Of a stretch of 64,000 bases of DNA, positions 11,893-23,850 are shown one piece after another. Location: contig MEHQ01000781.1 of the NCBI GenBank assembly GCA_008828725.1, forward strand, positions 269,680 to 333,679. The letters are read 5' to 3'. Every line of letters begins with the position of its first letter. Position 1 is the first letter of the stretch. The DNA comes from Saccharina japonica. Taxonomy: Eukaryota; Sar; Phaeophyceae; Laminariales; Laminariaceae. Made by a program: the position numbers and the translations under genes. A model generated the notes under the pieces. It was given only the letters and a program-made list of their open reading frames with translations, made no database searches and had not been told where the DNA came from.

Positions 11893-12155
11893 GATACTCG
11901 TAGCGTGGGTGAGCACAATTCCACGATGAAAGTCGACGAGGGAAGAAATTGCTGAACCCTTGTCGCGATCAAATGCAATGGAAATGCAAGGCAAGTACTG
12001 CCTTTGTGGGCAGGGGAGAAATAGCCTACTATGTGACCCCCGGTACTGAGTTACGACCGTTAAATAGGTTACATAGGGAGGGCGAAGATGATATACACGA
12101 TGGAAAACAAAAAAAGGCGACGGTAATAAATGGGATGCAAAATGGAAAATAAAAG
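11893..12155 (+). mobile_element. SINE family A copy, head missing
   Basis: Body from GTAGCGTGGGTGAGCACAAT through CGACGAGGGAAGAA to ATAAATGGGATGCAAAATGG. It is divergent, with extra sequence before the tail. Confidence 0.72.
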
Positions 12156-12516
12156 TTGTCACCCCGCTGGTGTTCGGTTGCGCTCGAAGTTCACACTTCA
12201 AATCCCGGCTGGTGTATTACCAGGTATATACTGGTATAGTATTACGTTACCTATAATATAGTATGTAGGTCTACTCGCAGATTGTCACTGGACACCAGGC
12301 GTTTTTTTCCGGGTATTTTCCCGTCGCGGAAATTCCGAGAGCGCGAGTGTGCGAGTTTGCAAAATTCGATGCAACTTCACGAGCAGTTGGAATTAATGCT
12401 GAAAGGACCGACCCTCTGCGCGATAAAAAACAAAGCCCGTATAATACTACAGCAGTATAGGTATACAGTACTATTAATACATGTAATTATTTTTCTCTAT
12501 AATGAATCATATACTG

Positions 12517-12832
12517 GTAACCACGAAGCCTTTTGGGCCGGATGTCGAGGGTTCGATTCTCTGTATGGAGGTTTTTATTCTCAAATAAATGACACCGACT
12601 GTCGAGAGCGCATATTATAGCGTGGGTAAGCAAAATTCGACGAGAGTTGACGAGGGAAGAAAGTGCTGAAATCTTCTCGCGATAAAAATGCAAAGCAAGA
12701 ACCGTAGTGGGGGAGGAGGGAGAGGAGCCTACTTTGTGACCCCGGATCTGAGTTACGACTATTAATGGGGAGGGAGAAAGAAAGACGGAAGTGCGAAGAT
12801 AATAAATGGGATAGACAAAACCAAAAAAAAAA
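12517..12832 (+). mobile_element. SINE family A copy with tRNA-like head
   Basis: Nearly complete: B box AGGGTTCGATTCTCTG, spacer AAATAAATGACACCGAC, then body and poly-A. CTATTAATGGGG at 12758 replaces CTAGGG. Confidence 0.82.
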
Positions 12833-12909
12833 ATGTAATACGAGTGTACTATTAATAGTAATATGTGCTATGTACCGGTATCATGTGCCTGGTAATATGT
12901 ATCATGTTA

Positions 12910-13106
12910 GGGCCCGTTTTAACGAAGAAAAACAAATTCAATTTGGAAAAAAAAAATCAAATCCTTTTTTCATTGGTCAACACGCGCACCAGCACGAAAG
13001 ATTAGGATTTTGGGGGGGTGCTGATGCGTGTGTTGACCAATGAAAAGCGATTTTTTATTTTTATTTTTCCAAATTGAATTTATTTTATACTCGTTAATAT
13101 GGGCCC
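12910..13106. mobile_element. Harbinger-like fold-back MITE, 197 bp
   Basis: Same subfamily as 10453-10654 (GGGCCCGTTTTAACGAAG tip, TTTTCATTGGTCAACACGCG inside, complementary right half). The flanks are TTA and TTTA. Confidence 0.72.
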
Positions 13107-13580
13107 TTTATATGTAATATGTGCCGGAGGGAAGAAGGGACGACATTTGTTGAGAATGCCGTCAGTGGTCAAATATTTTACCGTACGTACGAGCTGACCT
13201 GGAAAGCAAGATAATACACATATATTACTGTACGCACAGGCAGAATGAGTGCTACTGCTGTATAAGATGCTCCGCAGTGCAAGGACCGCTTGCTTAGCTT
13301 AAGGGTTGACATACGATAAATAGTAAATAGTACAAACGGTGTTTAAAATTCGGGACATATAATATTGTCCACGGTTTTAGAAGGAAGCAAGCAGACATGC
13401 CTGCTGGCATACATATATACCTGGTACATACACATACATGGGAGTTGTGTCCAAAGTTCTGCATAGGAGTTGTTAGGGTTAACATGCATGGCACGTGCGC
13501 AGACATGAGCAGGATGAAATTGGCGATGATACTTGTACTGCCGCTGCCGCACGCTCTTGCTACACGGTTGATTTTCTTCT

Positions 13581-13705
13581 TTTCTTTTCTTTCCATCACA
13601 GTTATTTTCTTCGCCCTTCTTTCTCCTTCTCCATCGTCCCTCCTATTAATAGCCGTATTCATAACTCACATCCGGGGTCACAAAATAGCCCCCACCCCTT
13701 CCCAC
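13581..13705 (-). mobile_element. SINE family A fragment
   Basis: Tail half only (TTTTCTTCGCCCTTCTTTCT through CATCCGGGGTCACAAAATAG). CTATTAATAG occurs inside where relatives have CTAG. Confidence 0.65.
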
Positions 13706-13754
13706 GCATGAATATCGAGTACACCCCCCCNACCCTTTGCTGTCTCCGGAAGTG

Positions 13755-14110
13755 GCCACACCAGAAATTAAATTAATTCATTGGAGGCTGTCGTCCATAT
13801 GCAAGTCCGCCTCATGGGCGGTTATTAGCAGGATGCAGCTCACCCTCTATGCGACTCGCTCAATACCTCACGACACTTCGCGCTTGGTGCAAGCACTGTC
13901 TGCCTGGTTGGTGAAAACCCAACGTGCTCCGTCCCGGCATTGTAGGGATGCGAGGGTCTATGGTCATACAACTACGGCCGTGTACGACCTGAGACTGTCT
14001 GCCTGGTTGGTGAAAACCCAACGTGCTCCGTCCCGGCATTGTAGGGATGCGAGGGTCTATGCTCATACGACTACGGCCGTGCACGACCTGAGTACACCCC
14101 CCCCCCCTTC
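13755..14110 (+). mobile_element. Family C element with internal 99-bp duplication
   Basis: Starts near GCAGGATGCAGCTCACCC, passes CTCACGACACTTCGCGCTTG, and has two copies of a 99-bp unit (13896-13994, 13995-14093) with CCGTCCCGGCATTGTAGGGA. It ends in CTGAGTACACCCCCCC. No coding frame or terminal inverted repeat was found. Confidence 0.7.
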
Positions 14111-14114
14111 CCCG

Positions 14115-14195
14115 CCTCCCCACTGCGGTACGTGTCTTGCAATTTTATCGCGGTAAGGGTTCATTTTTTTCCCTTGTCGACTCGCGTCGACTTGA
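14115..14195 (-). mobile_element. SINE family A fragment
   Basis: Middle of the body (CACTGCGGTACGTGTCTTGC, TTTTATCGCGGTAAGGG, TCGACTCGCGTCGACTTG), abutting the poly-C end of the family C element. Confidence 0.62.
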
Positions 14196-14477
14196 TAGCA
14201 CTCCTGTCATTGTTTTTGCCAAAAATGTCATAAGTATCATAAGTATCATAAGTATGACGAGAGAGGAGACCCCGTAAGAGACATGCCAGCTACGAGTATG
14301 AGATCGACAAAAATGAAAAAAACTCGAAAATCATATAAATATATATTTGCAAGCGGCGTGTGCTTGCTATTTCATACCAGGTACGTACTCGTATACGAGC
14401 ATAAGTTCTACCTGGATCCCGAAAAGTTTGTACATATAATACAATACGTACATACCAGCATCGAATAGATCAAATGA

Positions 14478-14578
14478 TTGCTCTTAAATCGGCACGGATA
14501 CTGGGTGTGCTGTGTGCTGGTTGTCGACGGGTAGAAAGAACGGTTTAGTGCGAAGTACGAACACATATTGAAAAAAAA

Positions 14579-14626
<48 letters not shown>
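14478..14626 (+). mobile_element. Family B 3' end with long AC tail
   Basis: TCGGCACGGATACTGGGTGT, GTCGACGGGTAGAAAG, a degraded TTTAGTGCGAAG, then a 12-base A run and (AC)n up to 14626. It shows that the tail can be CA as well as CAA. Confidence 0.7.
14569..14626. repeat. A run and AC microsatellite
   Basis: Twelve A then about 22 AC units; tail of the family B copy. Confidence 0.9.
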
Positions 14627-14627
<1 letters not shown>

Positions 14628-16154
14628 CTGTGAGATGGAGGATTTGATCGAAGCTCATCTTTGCAAGCTCATATATACCTTAACGTAGTGACGATAGTGA
14701 CGATAGTGACGCTCGTATTACTTTAGTTCCACGAGAAACCCTTCTGAACTACGTACGAGGTATGAGGTATGAGAGGCCACACTGCACGTACTCGAAAGTC
14801 GTTCTACGTACAGCAGTACCTGGATCCCGAAAAGTTGATACACAAAAATTTGAATGACTCGTACGAGTCTATTAATAGTGACCTTCGTACATAGGACGTA
14901 CGTACTGCTGTAGTTCCACGAGAGAGAGACCATGCTGAATTATGAGAGGCCGCACTGCTGTTTTTTGTTTCGGCTATTTAACCACGTTACATATGATACA
15001 TATGGTATTTTTGCAGTCCCTTCTCGCCATTCATCCAGAATTATTCATCGAGAATTGGACTGCTCTTATTTTGCAGCAGTACCACGTTAGTTTCTGCTGT
15101 ACCACCACCACTCAAGCACCACTACATGATTGCATGATGCTGCTGCTGCTGCTGCTGCTACTACTATATTACTTGGTAGACACCTTATCAAGACGAGTAC
15201 GAACCTTGTTTATTTTTTACAAATACGTTTCTGCTACGGTACGTATGCCCCTCCACAAGTGCTGTAATACTGCTGTAGTAGTGCTCTTGTACTGCCGCCG
15301 CCGTGCTAGAACTTGGAGACTTGGAACAGTATTTTCGTCGATCATTCGTGAACGCTACGTCGGCGTATTCACATTTATTTGTATTTTTTTTCCCTACGAG
15401 CACATATATTTCTGTTGGCAACCGACGTAGCCTGACTTCTGTATTCGCACCCCTCTTGCGTTCTCTTGTGGTATATACTGGCTATCCCACGGCAATAGGC
15501 AGTACCTGCTCGTTCTTTCACTGGTTTAATCTTTCTATCCGTTTCCCCCCAAACACGAGGTTGCCCCTACGACAACCTTCCTCTTTTCGTCGATCATTTG
15601 TGAACGCCACGTCGGCGTATTAACATTTTGATAACTTGGATAACGCAGTAAGTGGTATTATAGTACTATTAATACGTACTCTGTAATATTAATATTAATT
15701 GTGCCATTCCGATAAAAAAAAGGGTATATACATAAGTAATACCTCACGCGCGCTTGGGAGATTCGAAGCCTACTACTGCTGTATCTCGCCTATACTACGG
15801 CGGTACATACCTGTTGACTACTGGACATACTGCTAAACCTACTCGTAGTACCTGGCAGTATGTCGTATTGAGAACCTCTATGATATGCATGCAGTCAGTG
15901 CATGTAAATATTCACGTCTGAACCTATTCTTCATGTATGCCAGGTGCAAGGTATGATGTGATACACAATACAGAGTATGGTCAGTGTAATGATGCTAACA
16001 TCGATAGCACCATCTATATTGTCTATACCATACACTACTGTATCTCATCACAGGAAACGCTCGTTTTGTTTTGTTTCTCCTGGTTGTAACGCCCGGCCCT
16101 CTCCCCGCCCCCCCCCCTCTCCCGTGCAACCACTGCCGTCAATGGAATCATCAG
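14627..16154. other. Upstream of the Gln-rich exon; no gene seen
   Basis: AT-rich, with CTG repeats at 15139-15160, many TACTGCTGTA/GTACGTAC motifs and the 44-bp direct repeat. Upstream exons of the Gln-rich gene must lie here or further left, but I could not identify them. Confidence 0.4.
15332..15625. repeat. Two direct copies of a 44-bp sequence
   Basis: TTTTCGTCGATCATTYGTGA plus ACGYYACGTCGGCGTATT at about 15332-15376 and 15583-15625, 250 bp apart. Possibly the ends of a lost element. Confidence 0.7.
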
Positions 16155-17042
16155 TACGAGCGCACCGCGTTTTTCGACGCGATCATCGAGAGAGGCCTCC
16201 GCGACGGCACCCGCTTCAACATCGACCACGTGACAAGCGAAGAAAAAGTCAAGCTCGGCATCACCATGGACCGCGCCTCGGGAAAGTTCTACCTCGCCGC
16301 ATACGGGAACTCCAAAACGCGCAGAAACTCCACCCGGCGCGGTTCGCAAACGCACTCGGAGGCAGACGCAACCGATCAGCACCACCCGGTTATGAAGGAG
16401 GTGGCGGAGCTGCTATCGGCAGAAATCGAGTCTGCCGGAGAGCACGCGGAAGTGAAGCTCCTCAAGTCCCGCACCGACCCGGGTCCTTCCCGCGGCCTGA
16501 AGACGGTGACGTTTACTGTGGCCATTCAGCGCGCGTCTTGTGGAACTCCTACAGGAGGCGTTGGCGCCGCCGGGGAGGGGGAGGGAGCGGGACACGCTCC
16601 GCAGCCTGCGGACGCGGGCGGGGGAAAGCCGACCGCTCAGGTGCCGCGGCGCCGGGCGGGTGCCCCAGCCGGGGCGGCAACAGCAGGAGCAGCAACACCA
16701 GCGGCGGCGGCGGCGGCGGCGGTGGCAGAAGGTGCCTCGGCGGTAGCTGGTAACGGCTCGGCTGCGGCGACAGCAAGGCAGGGAAGGGAGCGGTCTTCTT
16801 CTTCCTCGCCAAAACACCAGCAGCAACAGCAACAACAGCAACAGCTCCCGAAGCAGAGGGGGAGGCCGGTGCCGACCTCAGGTCTCAGCGGAGGAGAAGG
16901 AGGAAGTGGAGGTGGAGGTGGAGGAAACACAGATGGAGCCCCATCGGGGGGGGGTGGCTCCTCGTTCGCCCAGCAGGAGGCGCGCAAACGGCACAAGAGC
17001 GTCACCCACGCTGTCTTCTCCAACCCGTCCCCCGCCGCCGCC

Positions 17043-17078
<36 letters not shown>

Positions 17079-17764
17079 GCGATAAAAGCCAACTCCAACG
17101 GACCTGTCACGGCCAAGGAAGAGCCTCGCGCAAGCGCGGGCCCGGCCTCCAATAACCCGACGTCGGACGCGAGGTTCGACCGCCCGTCCCCCCTTTCAAC
17201 GACAAGCCTCCGGGGTGGAAACCCCACGCAAAGCTTAATCGGCGGGTCGCACGGCATGTCGTTCTTGCCCGGGCGCGTGTCAGCCATGGTTCAACCTCAC
17301 CAACACCTTTCTTCCTCTGCCAACGCAGGCGCTGCCTTGCAGTACGGTGGTGGTGGCGCGACGCTCTCCCGCAGCCAAGGGTTTCCTACAGGCGGAAGCT
17401 ATACGAGCATGGGCGCGGGGGGGGGCTACGGGAGGGTGGGGACGGGCCTCGGGAACGGTGGTCTTGGGCAGCAGGGGGCCGGTGGGGGTGGAGGTGGCAA
17501 CGGAAACAGGAGGGTGCCGACGTTGACTGTGTCGACGAATGCGGCGGGTACTTCTTCTTGGCAGGTGCACCGCCCCCCGATCATGCGTGAGATGGGGGCG
17601 CAGGGGCCGTCAGCGACGGGGGGGATGGGGCGGTCGAATGCGGTGGTGGAGGTGGGGGGGGATGTGGACACTGCCGGCGAGCCCATGGAGGGAATGGCGG
17701 GGCCGCTCTCATCGCTCTCGCAGCAGCAGCAGCGGCAGCAGCAGCGGCAGCAGCAGCAACACCG

Positions 17765-17800
<36 letters not shown>

Positions 17801-18167
17801 GCTCCAACACCAGCACCGCCAACAGCTGCAGCAACAGCAGCAACAGCAACAGCAGCAACATCAGCAGCTCACTGGTGGGACAACGACCACCTTCGGCCAT
17901 GCCATGGTCGGTGGGAACCCCACCTCGGGTGGCATGGGTGGCATGAGTGACTCAGAGTCGCAGTCGGTCCTCATGAACCTCACCCCTTACTCGCGTGTGA
18001 GGCAGCAGACGCAAACGCAATCATCGCAATGGGGGAGCAGGACCACCTATCATCCCGCCCTGGGCGTTGGGCTTGGTACGACGGACAGAATGGCGTTGGG
18101 CTCGTTCGGAGACGGGAGGGGGGAGCCGAACGAAGACACCATGGACCTCTTGGCTTCCTTGCTCTGA
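16155..18167 (+). CDS. Gln/Gly/Ala-rich protein of unknown function, large last exon
   Basis: Open to TGA at 18165-18167. A long pyrimidine tract ending in ATCATCAG at 16154 suggests an internal acceptor; an ATG start at 16071 in the same frame is the alternative, but it would translate the pyrimidine tract. The first 125 residues look folded (FFDAIIERGLRDGTRFNID, GKFYLAAYGNSKTRRNS, MKEVAELLSAEIESAGE, LKTVTFTVAIQR) and I do not recognise the family. The rest is low complexity: poly-Ala near 17045-17080, Gly-rich stretches, and poly-Gln near 16815-16850 and 17720-17870. It ends in TMDLLASLL. Long Gln tracts with little structure are common in transcription regulators, but no DNA-binding motif was seen. 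Upstream exons were not found. Confidence 0.6.
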
Positions 18168-18470
18168 AGTTGCTCTCAGGAGCGGGGAATAGAGCCGTTG
18201 GCTTTCTTGTTCCTCTGGTGAGTTGTTGGCTTCCTTGGTTTGAGGTTGCTCTCAGGTAGGGGCGGGAAATAGAGTCGTTGGCTTTCTTGCTCCTCTGATG
18301 AACGAAGAATATCCCGGTGGTTTCCTTGCTCCGAGGAACGGGAAATAGACCCGTTGACTTCCTCCTTATTCTCGAAGATCGAGTAGACAGCCGTTGGCTT
18401 GATTTCCTTGCTCTGACGAACGGCAAGTAAAGCCGTTGCCTTCCTTGCTCTGATGAAGCGAAAACATCTG
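18147..18470. repeat. Degenerate repeat running out of the Gln-rich gene's last codons
   Basis: The coding end CTCTTGGCTTCCTTGCTCTG is echoed several times in the following 300 bp (GTTGGCTTTCTTGCTCCTCT, TTGGCTTGATTTCCTTGCTC, TTGCCTTCCTTGCTCTGATG), with AATAGAGCCGTT between. Units are about 50-65 bp. Confidence 0.75.
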
Positions 18471-18673
18471 AGGGGGAAGCGAGAAAGGGACGAGAGAGCA
18501 CATGGGAGTGGTGCTATGTTATATGGGGGGGAGGGAAATAAGGAAAAACAAACCCTAAGGTACCTCGAAGGGTGTGTGTTTCTCGTTCCGGTGCTGACAG
18601 TCGTGTCGGGATGGTGAAACAGCAGGAGGAACGGGAGGAACGGGAGGAACAGAGGAGGGGGGGGGGGGGGGGG

Positions 18674-18901
18674 NNNNNNNNNNNNNNNNNNNNNNNNNNN
18701 NNNNNNNNNNNNNNNNNNNNNNNNNNNNNNNNNNNNNNNNNNNNNNNNNNNNNNNNNNNNNNNNNNNNNNNNNNNNNNNNNNNNNNNNNNNNNNNNNNNN
18801 NNNNNNNNNNNNNNNNNNNNNNNNNNNNNNNNNNNNNNNNNNNNNNNNNNNNNNNNNNNNNNNNNNNNNNNNNNNNNNNNNNNNNNNNNNNNNNNNNNNN
18901 N
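18674..18901. other. Assembly gap
   Basis: 228 undetermined bases bordered by G runs on both sides. A single undetermined base also occurs at 13731, inside poly-C. Homopolymeric G/C is the obvious cause. Confidence 1.
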
Positions 18902-18909
18902 GGGGGGGG

Positions 18910-21900
18910 GGGAGGAGAAGCAAGAAGCAGGAGGGGCAGGGGGAGGATTCTCGGACGAGAATTGCGACCGCCGACTCTGTCATGGCTCCCTGTGCCTGTG
19001 TGTGCCTGTGTGTGCCTGTGTGTGCCTGTGGCGTCGGTGGCCTTGAACAAGGGGAAGGAGAAGGATTTGAGCAGGTCATACCGCGCCTTTTCCATTTTGT
19101 TTTCGTTTTTTGTTTATCGCGGTGGCAGTAATGAAGAGAGGAAAGTGCCAGGTAGAGCAGGCATATCGGCCATGACCCCTTCCCGGATAAGTGGTATGGT
19201 ATGGTATGGTATGGCATGGGATGGTATGATATGATCAGGCATAGCAGAGTATGGCGTGGTGCGGTGTGGTATACTCGTGTGGTGTATCGGAAGTGAAAGG
19301 GAGCGCGAGAGGAAAGAAAGAAGGGCCGTGCGGACACGTTTACAGAACACTTTTTCGATGATAATGATGATGTTGATGATGTTGATGCTGATGCTGATGA
19401 GATTTACGATGGTGTGGATGGTGATGGTGACGGGTGATCATGATGTCGACGATGGTGATTGGTCAAAAGATCTCTAGGTTCGCGCGCGGTCGGTAAGATG
19501 GAAGCGAGAAAGAAGAAAAGAGCACCTTTTGTGCCGCGCCCCCTTGATAGTTATTTGATTGATGGAAGCAGAGGCTATGTAAGGTTTCTTACCGCCTTAC
19601 CGGACGCTCTAGTGCTCAAAAGTGGAAGCAGCGCGTCAGGTATGTCGGTTCGGTCGATCTGATTGGTTGGATGGTTTGTTGGTCGGTCAGTTCTTTTGGT
19701 CGGTCGTTCGGCCTTTTTTTTCTTGGTCGGTCGTTTCGTCCGTCCGTACGCCCGTCTCTTCGTCCGTGTCGAGTAGCGCCTTGGTGTGTAAATGGTTCCC
19801 TCGTTTAAGTTGTTACGTGGGTTTGCCTCCCCCCTCCCCTCCCCCGCGGTCCCCACCGCTCTTTACGAGTGTCCTACGAGTCGGTGGGGGCTGCCCTTGT
19901 ACCCTTTTGTGTGTTCTTGTTTTCCTTCCTTGCTTGCTTTGTTTTTTTTCTGTTTTTTTTTTTACTTTCTTGCATGTCTGTCGCTTATTTTTTCAGTTTT
20001 TACTTTTTTGTTCTCACGCCTCATGCACCTTGCCCGACAGGCTGTTGTTTGCTTTCGGCATGTGAAGCTTTTACGCTCGTTGACTATCATAGCCCAGTTA
20101 AGCCCTCGATAGGTAAATGAACAGCTTGTATGTAGTAGAAGCACGCCAGGCCATTCCCCACTAGAGACAAAGCAGTTAGAGTAGCTATTGTTGGTTCTTG
20201 CCTACCTTACCGCCAAAGGGCTTTCGAGAACTAACAATACAGATACTGCCTGTGTCTCTTTCGTTTGCCTGCGCAAAGCTTAATTACTTACCGGGGAGCT
20301 GTTTTTTTTTTTTTTTTTTGCTTTGGTCGGAGGCTACACAGAGAGCACGTATGCAACACCACTATAGAAATAGACTATCTTTAGTGCGGTAGCTCTATCG
20401 AGCGCTTGCTTGCGCGATCGGCCCTCGAGACAAGGTTTTCATAACGAAGCTGGTTGGCCGACCACTAGATAGAGGGCCTTGGCATTTATTCATTCTCTAT
20501 TGCGCCGGCATGGGTCGGCCTGCTGACGCGACAATGCCTACCTTATTACTACAACAGCAGTAGTTCCAGTACCTTACAACAGCGCTACAGTATGCTATAC
20601 ATACAGTAGTGTAATCTCAGGCGAAAAGTACAGACAGACGGAAAGAATAATATTCGAAATATCATTCAAGAAGGAGGGGAGAGAGGGGAGAGGGGAGGGT
20701 GGCCGCCGGGGGGGGGGGTAACTTACTTGTGTGATGTTTGCCGGGCACAAAGAACGGTATCGGCTTTTCCAGTACTCTTTGTACTCTTATACTGACCTGA
20801 CCTGTTGGTTTTGCTTTTTACGTAGATGCCACCACGTTTGTTTGTGGCTCTGTACTTTGGTGGTGCATTTATTTCTATAAAAAGGTCGACAGGTGACCTT
20901 TGATAACTAACTCACCGTTCGTTTGCCACCAAGAGCAAGCAGGAGCGGAGCAGATGGCTGCAGTAAACAGTGTTAAAGGAACAGTGTTAAAGGGGGGGGT
21001 ACAGTAGGTGCGCTGGTGGTGCTAGTATTCTATTATTCTTCAAGAGTTATTCTTGAATCGTGTAACGAAACGTGGGCGTTAAACGGTTGGTCGGGTGTAT
21101 GGTGTGGGGTTTTGTATCCTCGTTTTGTTTTTATCATGGGAGTTCCGGTGTGTTGTCAGGCATGCCGGCATGTGTACCATTTTTGGTGGTTTTTATTTGG
21201 GCTTTATGTTTCCTTGTTTTTGTTCCCCTTCAAATTGGTGTGTCGAAGGTGGGAGGTTACCTTTGTGTCTTGGCTTCTTTTTTTTTTTGTGCTGTGAGGG
21301 CATACAGCTATTAGAGGCCCTACACGAATATTACGCTGCCCATTGATTGATATTGTTTCGACGTTAGGGGTATGACTTGTAGCAAGTTATTGAAGCAAGT
21401 TGTCGATAGATTCCTTTCAGGACGACGTACGTAACTTATGATACAATGATATATACAATGGTGTGCAGCAGCTGCGCGCGGCGAAGCTAATAATGAATGT
21501 CCTCATGTATTGTGTAGTGTAGTACGAAACAGCATGCAGTAATTAAGAACCGCAGGAGAGGAGAGGAGAGGAGAGAGGAAGAACGGGGGTTGTTTCCGTC
21601 ATAGGCTGTAGAAGGTGGCCATAGGAATATTGGCAGAGAGGTGCAAGACCTACGACATTTCCGTGCGTTTCGTTTTCTTTCCCCTGTATGATGAATTGAC
21701 TAAATGAGCAAGGAGCTCGTACAGTACAGCTACGAAACGCGTCGTATATACGATGGTTAGGTACGGTACACAGCAGCATTAAGAAAGAAGACCGGGGGAC
21801 AGCAGTACTCGTACGTGCCACGTACGCATTTTAGTAGTATTATTAGGTGGTTTTTTACGAATGGAGAAATGGAAATTGAGTGAATGCGATGATGATGTTT

Positions 21901-23083
21901 TGCATATTTATCCAGATCGTATTTATATCGTATATATGCGTATACGAAGTATATCATATTCTATTTTGTGATCGGTGGGCACGATTGTTTTGCACCCCAT
22001 CACCTCTTTCTTGGAGTTGCAGCATTTTATTTTTCATTGTTGCGCCTCGAGGTACATTGTGTTTTGTTTTGGTGCTAGCGGTGTTTTGTCTCGCCTTACC
22101 ATGGCTACTGCATTGCAGCAGTACGTAGGCTTGGCGTGTGCGCACGTCCTGCTGGTGAATCCATGCGAGATGCCACCATCCGGCATCCAATCAACAACCA
22201 ACAAGTAAAGCACCCAAAAGAGAGGCGGCCTGTTTTATACCTCTGGTATTACTGTATTATTCCCTGCGTCCTGCCGTCGACGCCAGTGTGAAGGTATTCC
22301 CCAATAATACTCGGGGGGGCCTTATTTATGCAAAATTCCAAACATGTCCCGTCATAACCCGCCAAAATCGCCATAAAACGGCGCACCGTTGGTCTTATTT
22401 AAGCCAGTTTGGATGGGATCACGGGAACAAGATTTGCACGGGAACGGGGGGGAAAAAAAACATTTCCCGTGAAAGCCTGCGGGAAACTTCCCGAGGAGGG
22501 AAGGCCCTGAAAAAGGGAGATACAGCCTTTTCTGTCACGGTATACCGATTTCTGTCGAACCGCCCGAAAGCTTTTATGAGTACTCGTACTGGGATATAAG
22601 CTGCCTATTCGTATTCGTATTGTATGCATCGCGGGAGTTCTTTGACGTTGGTTTCGATCACCGCACCTACCTGCGTTTTCGTCCAATTGCCTTTCTTGAC
22701 GTTTTTTTCGGCTTCTTAGCCTACTCGTAGCAACGTACAGGTGTGGTATCTTCGACTCGTGTTCTAATTCGGAGAACTGGGATTTCCCCGTTTTTACCAT
22801 ATATCGGCAAATACGGCTCATCAGGGGGGCCAGTGTAATGGTATTTGGAAGGCCGGTAATTACCTCATTTATAGGTAATTGATCCGTTTTCGTAATTCTT
22901 GGATGGCATTTATATTCGGGGTATTTATAAGATCGGGAGGGCCATACTTGAAGCCCAACGAGCTGCGAGCCACGTGCCGAGCAATGAATCATGATTATAA
23001 TCAAGATTCGGAAATAATATAATCATGTGGAATAATCAAGGTTTGGTGATGATTATTCGTACTCGTCAAGCGTGGAAACGAAC
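18910..23083. other. Intergenic, mostly unannotatable
   Basis: Purine/pyrimidine-biased tracts, GGTCGGTCGTT-type repeats at 19680-19760 and TATGG/GATGAT repeats. 22280-22600 holds a G-rich inverted sequence sharing GCCAAAATCGCCATAAAACG with 51481-51503. No supported coding exon. Confidence 0.45.
19190..19262. repeat. TATGG pentanucleotide repeat
   Basis: About six TATGG units followed by degenerate ones; a GATGAT-rich stretch follows at 19358-19455. Confidence 0.85.
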
Positions 23084-23501
23084 GAATCACCTAGGCCCTA
23101 GCCTTTCAGGCACGCCTCAGGTGCTTTCAGGCATGCGGAGATAGGCACGCCGCAGGCGAAAAAAATTGAGATAGGCAAAAAGATAGGCATATGCCTGACG
23201 TGCCTGAACGTGCCTGAAACGTGCCTATCTATTTCAGGCATTTGCCTGAAACAATGCCTGAGACGTGCCTGAAACCTTTTCGGCGCCCCAAGACAAACCC
23301 TATACTAATTTCAAGTATTTTTGTGTAAATGGGCAAATTGCCTGAAAGAATGCCTGAAACTTGATCAGCGCCCCAACGCAAATCCTGCACTAATTTCAAG
23401 TAGTTTTGGTTTCAAGAGGTAAAATGCCGAAACGAAAATGCCGGCCATGCCCCACCGCACCCCGCACTGTCCAACGCGCTGAATGCCCGCTGCCTGCAGT
23501 A

Positions 23502-23664
23502 CAGGACCCCTAATAAGAAACAGGCTGATAAGAAATCCAGTCTGAGATTTAGAGGGAAATAAGAAACTCGAGAGTCGTTAACTTGAAATTAGTGTAGAAA
23601 TCACCCTCTCTCAAATAAGAAATCCAGCCTGGACCATATTTCCTGTTTCTTATCAGGTGTCCTG
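23502..23664. mobile_element. TA-flanked MITE, 163 bp (copy 1)
   Basis: Tips CAGGACCCCTAATAAGAAAC and its complement, TA on both sides (23500-23501, 23665-23666). Size, TA target and CAG tip suggest a Tc1/mariner-type non-autonomous element. Confidence 0.75.
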
Positions 23665-23687
23665 TACTGTACTACTATATTACAGTA

Positions 23688-23850
23688 CAGGACACCTGAT
23701 AAGAAACAGATTAATAAGAAATCCAGCCTGAGATTCAAAGGAAAATAAGAAATTCGGGAGTCTTTATATTGAAATTAGTGTAGAAAGCACTTTCGCTAAA
23801 ATAAGAAATCCAACCTGGGCCAGATTCCCTGTTTCTTATTAGGTGTCCTG
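23688..23850. mobile_element. TA-flanked MITE, 163 bp (copy 2)
   Basis: Same length and orientation as copy 1, 23 bp away, with tips CAGGACACCTGATAAGAAAC and its near complement, and TA on each side. The pair is nested in the hAT-like element. Confidence 0.75.

Noticed and set aside
16413..17287. Long minus-strand frames rich in Leu, Ala and Cys opposite the Gln-rich exon
   Set aside because: Shadows of CAG/GCN repeats of the plus-strand coding exon.
22399..23004. 201-codon open frame on the minus strand
   Set aside because: Low-information composition, no motif, no splice context; it overlaps repeated G-rich sequence.
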